Assembly: GCF_003261575.2 (NCBI RefSeq)
Contig: NZ_CP036175.1
Location: 4,650,001-4,714,000, forward strand
Source of the DNA: Klebsiella huaxiensis
Lineage (GTDB): Bacteria > Pseudomonadota > Gammaproteobacteria > Enterobacterales > Enterobacteriaceae
Reading direction: 5' to 3'
Length of the DNA: 64,000 bases
Below the pieces are notes generated by a model. The model did not search any database. It saw only the letters and a program-made list of their open reading frames with translations, and was not told the DNA's origin. The position numbers and the translations under genes are program-made. Below are positions 61,668 to 64,000 of the stretch, one piece after another (position 1 is the stretch's first letter; the number at the start of each line of letters is the position of its first letter).

Positions 61668-61787
61668 CGGATGCCCCCTGCCAAAGATTTTTTGCCTGTT
61701 CCACCAGGTTAAAAGAGGGCGAGGTTAGAAGGCAATGAACTGGACATTAATCTGGAAAAGCGCTCGCAACTTTTTCACATATAGCCT

Positions 61788-61822
61788 TCCCGGAGGCGTC
61801 GCTGCGCGCCTGTCCGGGCTAC
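61788..61822. repeat. REP flanking the RAYT gene on the right
   Basis: TCCCGGAGGCGTCGC...GCGCCTGTCCGGGCTAC is the reverse-complement form of the REP to the left of the RAYT gene. The pair is thus inverted around the gene. Confidence 0.85.
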
Positions 61823-61924
61823 CTGTTCCTGCCCCCGCAACTCGCCCCCCAAATATTCACTCAACTGTAATCTGAGCGACATCTGCGCCTTCTACTGTCT
61901 GGGCAGGACGGAGGAGGTGCCACC

Positions 61925-63643
61925 ATGTTTAGTCTCGACAATGTACTCGATGACCTGTGGCCTCAGGCAAAGCCAGCTCCCTGGCAGAAAAAGGTGCTGA
62001 AAAAGCTCCTGCATGAGGAAGAATTTCAACAGTTTGCAGCACGTCATCATCACCTGAAAGGACTGGATACGGTCGAACAGGTGCTCGAACATCTCAATAT
62101 CCGCTGCGCTATCCCGGCGCACGATCTCGAACAGATCCCCGAACATGGCCCGCTGGTCATTATCGCCAACCACCCTACTGGTACGCTTGACGGTCTGGCG
62201 CTACTCTACGCGGTTTCCCGCGTGCGCCGCGATGTCAAAGTGGTCACCAACCGTATGCTCACCCACCTTGAGCCGCTGAGCTCGCTGTTTATTCCGGTCG
62301 ATAACATTAATGGCCGCACCGCCAAAGCAGCCCTACAGCAGATGGATCAGCAGTTGCAAAACGGCGGCGTGCTGATTTTCTTCCCGGCGGGCGAGGTGTC
62401 ACGCCTGACCCGCCGCGGGATCCGCGATAAAAAATGGCACTCTGGATTTATTAAACTAGCGGCCAAATACCGCGCCCCGCTGCTTCCGGCGTGGATCCGC
62501 GCGCACAACAGCGCGCTGTTCTATGCCAGCACGCTGGTGTCGGATAACCTTCCGCTGCTCCTGCTGATGCAGCAAATGTTCCGCCGCCGCAACAGCAGCC
62601 TGCCGGTGAATATTGGCCAACAGATAGCCTGGTCAACCTGGTTCGATCCGCAAAGCTCTTCTCGTGAGCTGACCGAGCGCTGCTACCATCACCTGGAACA
62701 GCTAGGAAAAGGACTTCCGGGCGTGTTCAAAACCGAAAGCGCTATTGCCCGTCCCGAAGACCGCGCCCTGCTCAAGCGCGAGCTCAGCAAAGCAGAAACG
62801 CTGGGGCGTACGGCAGATGGTAAAGTGATTTATCTCTGGCAGCGCCACGGTCAGGAAGATGCCCCGGTACTGCGCGAACTGGGTCGTCTGCGGGAAATTG
62901 CCTTTCGCGCGGTAGGCGAAGGCAGCGGCAAGCGTCGCGACGTTGATGGCTATGATGACGACTATCTGCATCTGATTTTGTGGGATGAAGAAGACCTCGA
63001 GATCGTCGGCGCTTACCGTTTTATGCCGACGGCAATACAGCTGGAAAAACGCGGCCTGGAAGGGATTTATAGCTATAGCCTGTTCCATTACGACAAACGC
63101 ATGGACGATATTCTTCAGCACGGCATTGAGCTGGGGCGTAGTTTCATCCAGCCGCGCTACTGGGGCCGTCGCGGTCTGGACTATTTGTGGTCCGGCATCG
63201 GCGCGTATCTGGCACGCTATCCGCACTATCGCTATCTGTTCGGTCCGGTGTCGATTTCTGGCGGCCTGCCGCCCGCCGCGCGGGATCTGCTGGTGGCGTT
63301 CTATCGCCTGTGGTTTCCGGCAACTCATCCGCTGGCGGAGTCTCGTCGCCCCTACCCCGCCTCACTGCCCGATGTGCTGGCGCAGTTTGGCGGCGAGGAT
63401 TACAACGACGATCTGGCCCGGCTAAAGTCCCTGCTCGGCAATCTCGGCTGCGCGATCCCGCCGCTGTATAAGCAGTACTCGGAAGTCTGTGAACCGGGCG
63501 GCGTACAGTTTATCGATTTCGGCAGCGACCCGGATTTCAACAACTGCGTCGATGGTCTGGTGCTGGTGGATTTGACTTATCTGAAGACGAACCGCTATCA
63601 GCGCTATATTGGCGTGCATCTGGACGCACAAAAGTCGGCATAA
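61925..63643 (+). CDS. fused PlsC-type and GNAT-type acyltransferase, OlsF-like
   Basis: A 572-residue protein with two acyltransferase domains. The N-terminal PlsC-like domain (about 50-270) has ANHPTGTLDG and FFPAGEVSRL, as in the OlsA-like/COG3176-linked group. The C-terminal domain (about 290-560) resembles the OlsB-like/hemolysin N-acyltransferase fold (LREIAFRAVGEG, GAYRFMPT, ELGRSFIQPRYWGRRGLDYLW). This domain order is that of OlsF, which makes ornithine lipids in Serratia and Flavobacterium. Substrate is inferred. Absent here in E. coli; it lies between a REPtron and another REP. Confidence 0.85.
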   Translation: MFSLDNVLDDLWPQAKPAPWQKKVLKKLLHEEEFQQFAARHHHLKGLDTVEQVLEHLNIRCAIPAHDLEQIPEHGPLVIIANHPTGTLDGLALLYAVSRVRRDVKVVTNRMLTHLEPLSSLFIPVDNINGRTAKAALQQMDQQLQNGGVLIFFPAGEVSRLTRRGIRDKKWHSGFIKLAAKYRAPLLPAWIRAHNSALFYASTLVSDNLPLLLLMQQMFRRRNSSLPVNIGQQIAWSTWFDPQSSSRELTERCYHHLEQLGKGLPGVFKTESAIARPEDRALLKRELSKAETLGRTADGKVIYLWQRHGQEDAPVLRELGRLREIAFRAVGEGSGKRRDVDGYDDDYLHLILWDEEDLEIVGAYRFMPTAIQLEKRGLEGIYSYSLFHYDKRMDDILQHGIELGRSFIQPRYWGRRGLDYLWSGIGAYLARYPHYRYLFGPVSISGGLPPAARDLLVAFYRLWFPATHPLAESRRPYPASLPDVLAQFGGEDYNDDLARLKSLLGNLGCAIPPLYKQYSEVCEPGGVQFIDFGSDPDFNNCVDGLVLVDLTYLKTNRYQRYIGVHLDAQKSA

Positions 63644-63653
63644 AAACCTTTTC

Positions 63654-63744
63654 CTGGCGGCGGCGCGCAGCGCCTGTCCGGGCTACGGGTTTACAGCTTT
63701 CTGCGGGCCGGTAGCCCGGACAGATGCGCAGCATCGCCTCCGGG
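63654..63744. repeat. REP pair between the acyltransferase and tauD
   Basis: GGCGCGCAGCGCCTGTCCGG...GCTAC (63660-63686) and GTAGCCCGGACAGATGCGC...GCCTCCGGG (63711-63744) are a further inverted REP pair between convergent genes. Confidence 0.85.
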
Positions 63745-63814
63745 AAGCCGCTCGCAATGCAGCTTCCGATGTTCTCTACGGCTCGCGGCTGATGCCTTAG
63801 CCAGGCTACAGGAA

Positions 63815-64000
63815 TTACCCCGCCCGGTAATACGGCTTATCCCCGAGGATCGTTGCGCGGTGCATAATGCGCCGCTGCGGCAGATAATCGGCGTTGGCGT
63901 AGTGCTGGGTAACGCGGTTATCCCAAATCGCCACATCGTTAGGCTGCCAGCGCCAGCGCACCTGGAATTCCGGTTTAGTGACGTGGGCAAACAGGAAGCT
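63815..64000 (-). CDS. tauD: taurine dioxygenase, 3' end
   Basis: The minus strand at the window edge encodes the last 61 residues of TauD, the Fe(II)/2-oxoglutarate oxygenase that releases sulfite from taurine. The visible part includes RWRWQPNDVAIWDNR, the VTQHYAN segment with the distal iron-ligand histidine, and RRIMHRATILGD with the 2-oxoglutarate-binding arginine. It ends YYRAG and then TAA. The rest lies outside the window. In E. coli tauABCD also lies beside hemB. Confidence 0.96.
   Translation of the reverse strand, partial: SFLFAHVTKPEFQVRWRWQPNDVAIWDNRVTQHYANADYLPQRRIMHRATILGDKPYYRAG

Noticed and set aside
63691..63990. 99-codon minus-strand frame at the window edge
   Set aside because: The neighbouring frame encodes the clear C-terminus of TauD; this frame is its shadow.

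Overview
The window is enteric chromosome. It follows the Escherichia coli K-12 gene order from dxs to hemB/tauD (dxs-yajO-pgpA-thiL-nusB-ribE-ribD-nrdR-yajI-tsx ... secF-secD-yajC-tgt-queA-acpH ... malZ-proY-brnQ-phoR-phoB-sbcD-sbcC ... mak-rdgC-ppnP-aroM-yaiA-aroL ... yaiI-proC ... psiF-phoA-iraP ... ddlA-yaiZ-yaiY-yaiW-sbmA ... ampH-hemB ... tauD). Protein similarity to E. coli is high but not identical. GC-rich coding, abundant REP elements, ERIC elements and the accessory genes present suggest Klebsiella, Raoultella or a close relative. The genus is an inference from gene content; no rRNA gene is present. No tRNA, rRNA, prophage, integron or CRISPR array was seen.

Layout. 1-7.4 kb: 3' part of dxs, the aldo-keto reductase yajO, then a leftward block for riboflavin, thiamine and phospholipid synthesis (nrdR-ribD-ribE-nusB-thiL-pgpA) and the lipoprotein yajI. 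7.5-11.2 kb: nucleoside channel tsx with a recognisable CRP/CytR-type promoter, then an accessory island (WYL regulator, VOC protein, and an M24 peptidase-like protein that seems to lack metal ligands). 11.2-17.5 kb: tgt/queA and SecDF-YajC, and acpH. 17.5-26.9 kb: accessory region with an OxyR-type promoter in front of a 2-Cys peroxiredoxin, a translationally coupled DUF2339/DUF3999 membrane pair, and a LysR-controlled catabolic-looking cluster (isochorismatase-like hydrolase, ABM monooxygenase-like membrane protein, YtcJ-like amidohydrolase). 26.9-38.8 kb: malZ, proY, brnQ, phoBR and the SbcCD nuclease. 38.8-47.9 kb: a DUF4406-like gene behind an odd repeated motif, mak, rdgC, ppnP, aroM-yaiA-aroL with TyrR boxes, DUF2076, yaiI, proC, psiF-phoA. 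dgcC (adrA), which lies between proC and psiF in E. coli, is absent. 47.9-54.6 kb: iraP, then an inserted sugar-acid cassette (IdnR-like repressor, ACS-family permease, IdnO-like dehydrogenase, with a perfect inverted-repeat operator), an MdtG-like exporter and ddlA. 54.6-64 kb: a 124-bp tandem REP array, yaiZ/yaiY/yaiW/sbmA, a cysteine hydrolase, ampH, hemB, a RAYT transposase flanked by inverted REPs (a REPtron), a fused PlsC-GNAT acyltransferase resembling ornithine-lipid synthase OlsF, and the 3' end of tauD.

Themes. Phosphate starvation is well represented: Pho boxes precede phoB and phoA, with psiF and iraP nearby. Repeats are unusually visible: five REP/BIME sites plus their likely transposase, and three ERIC-type elements, one of which may carry the -10 box of sbcD. 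The best candidates for new biology are the REPtron and its array, the ERIC-ended element with a foreign core, the DUF2339/DUF3999 pair, the degenerate M24 protein, the repeated motif upstream of the DUF4406 gene, and the OlsF-like fusion.
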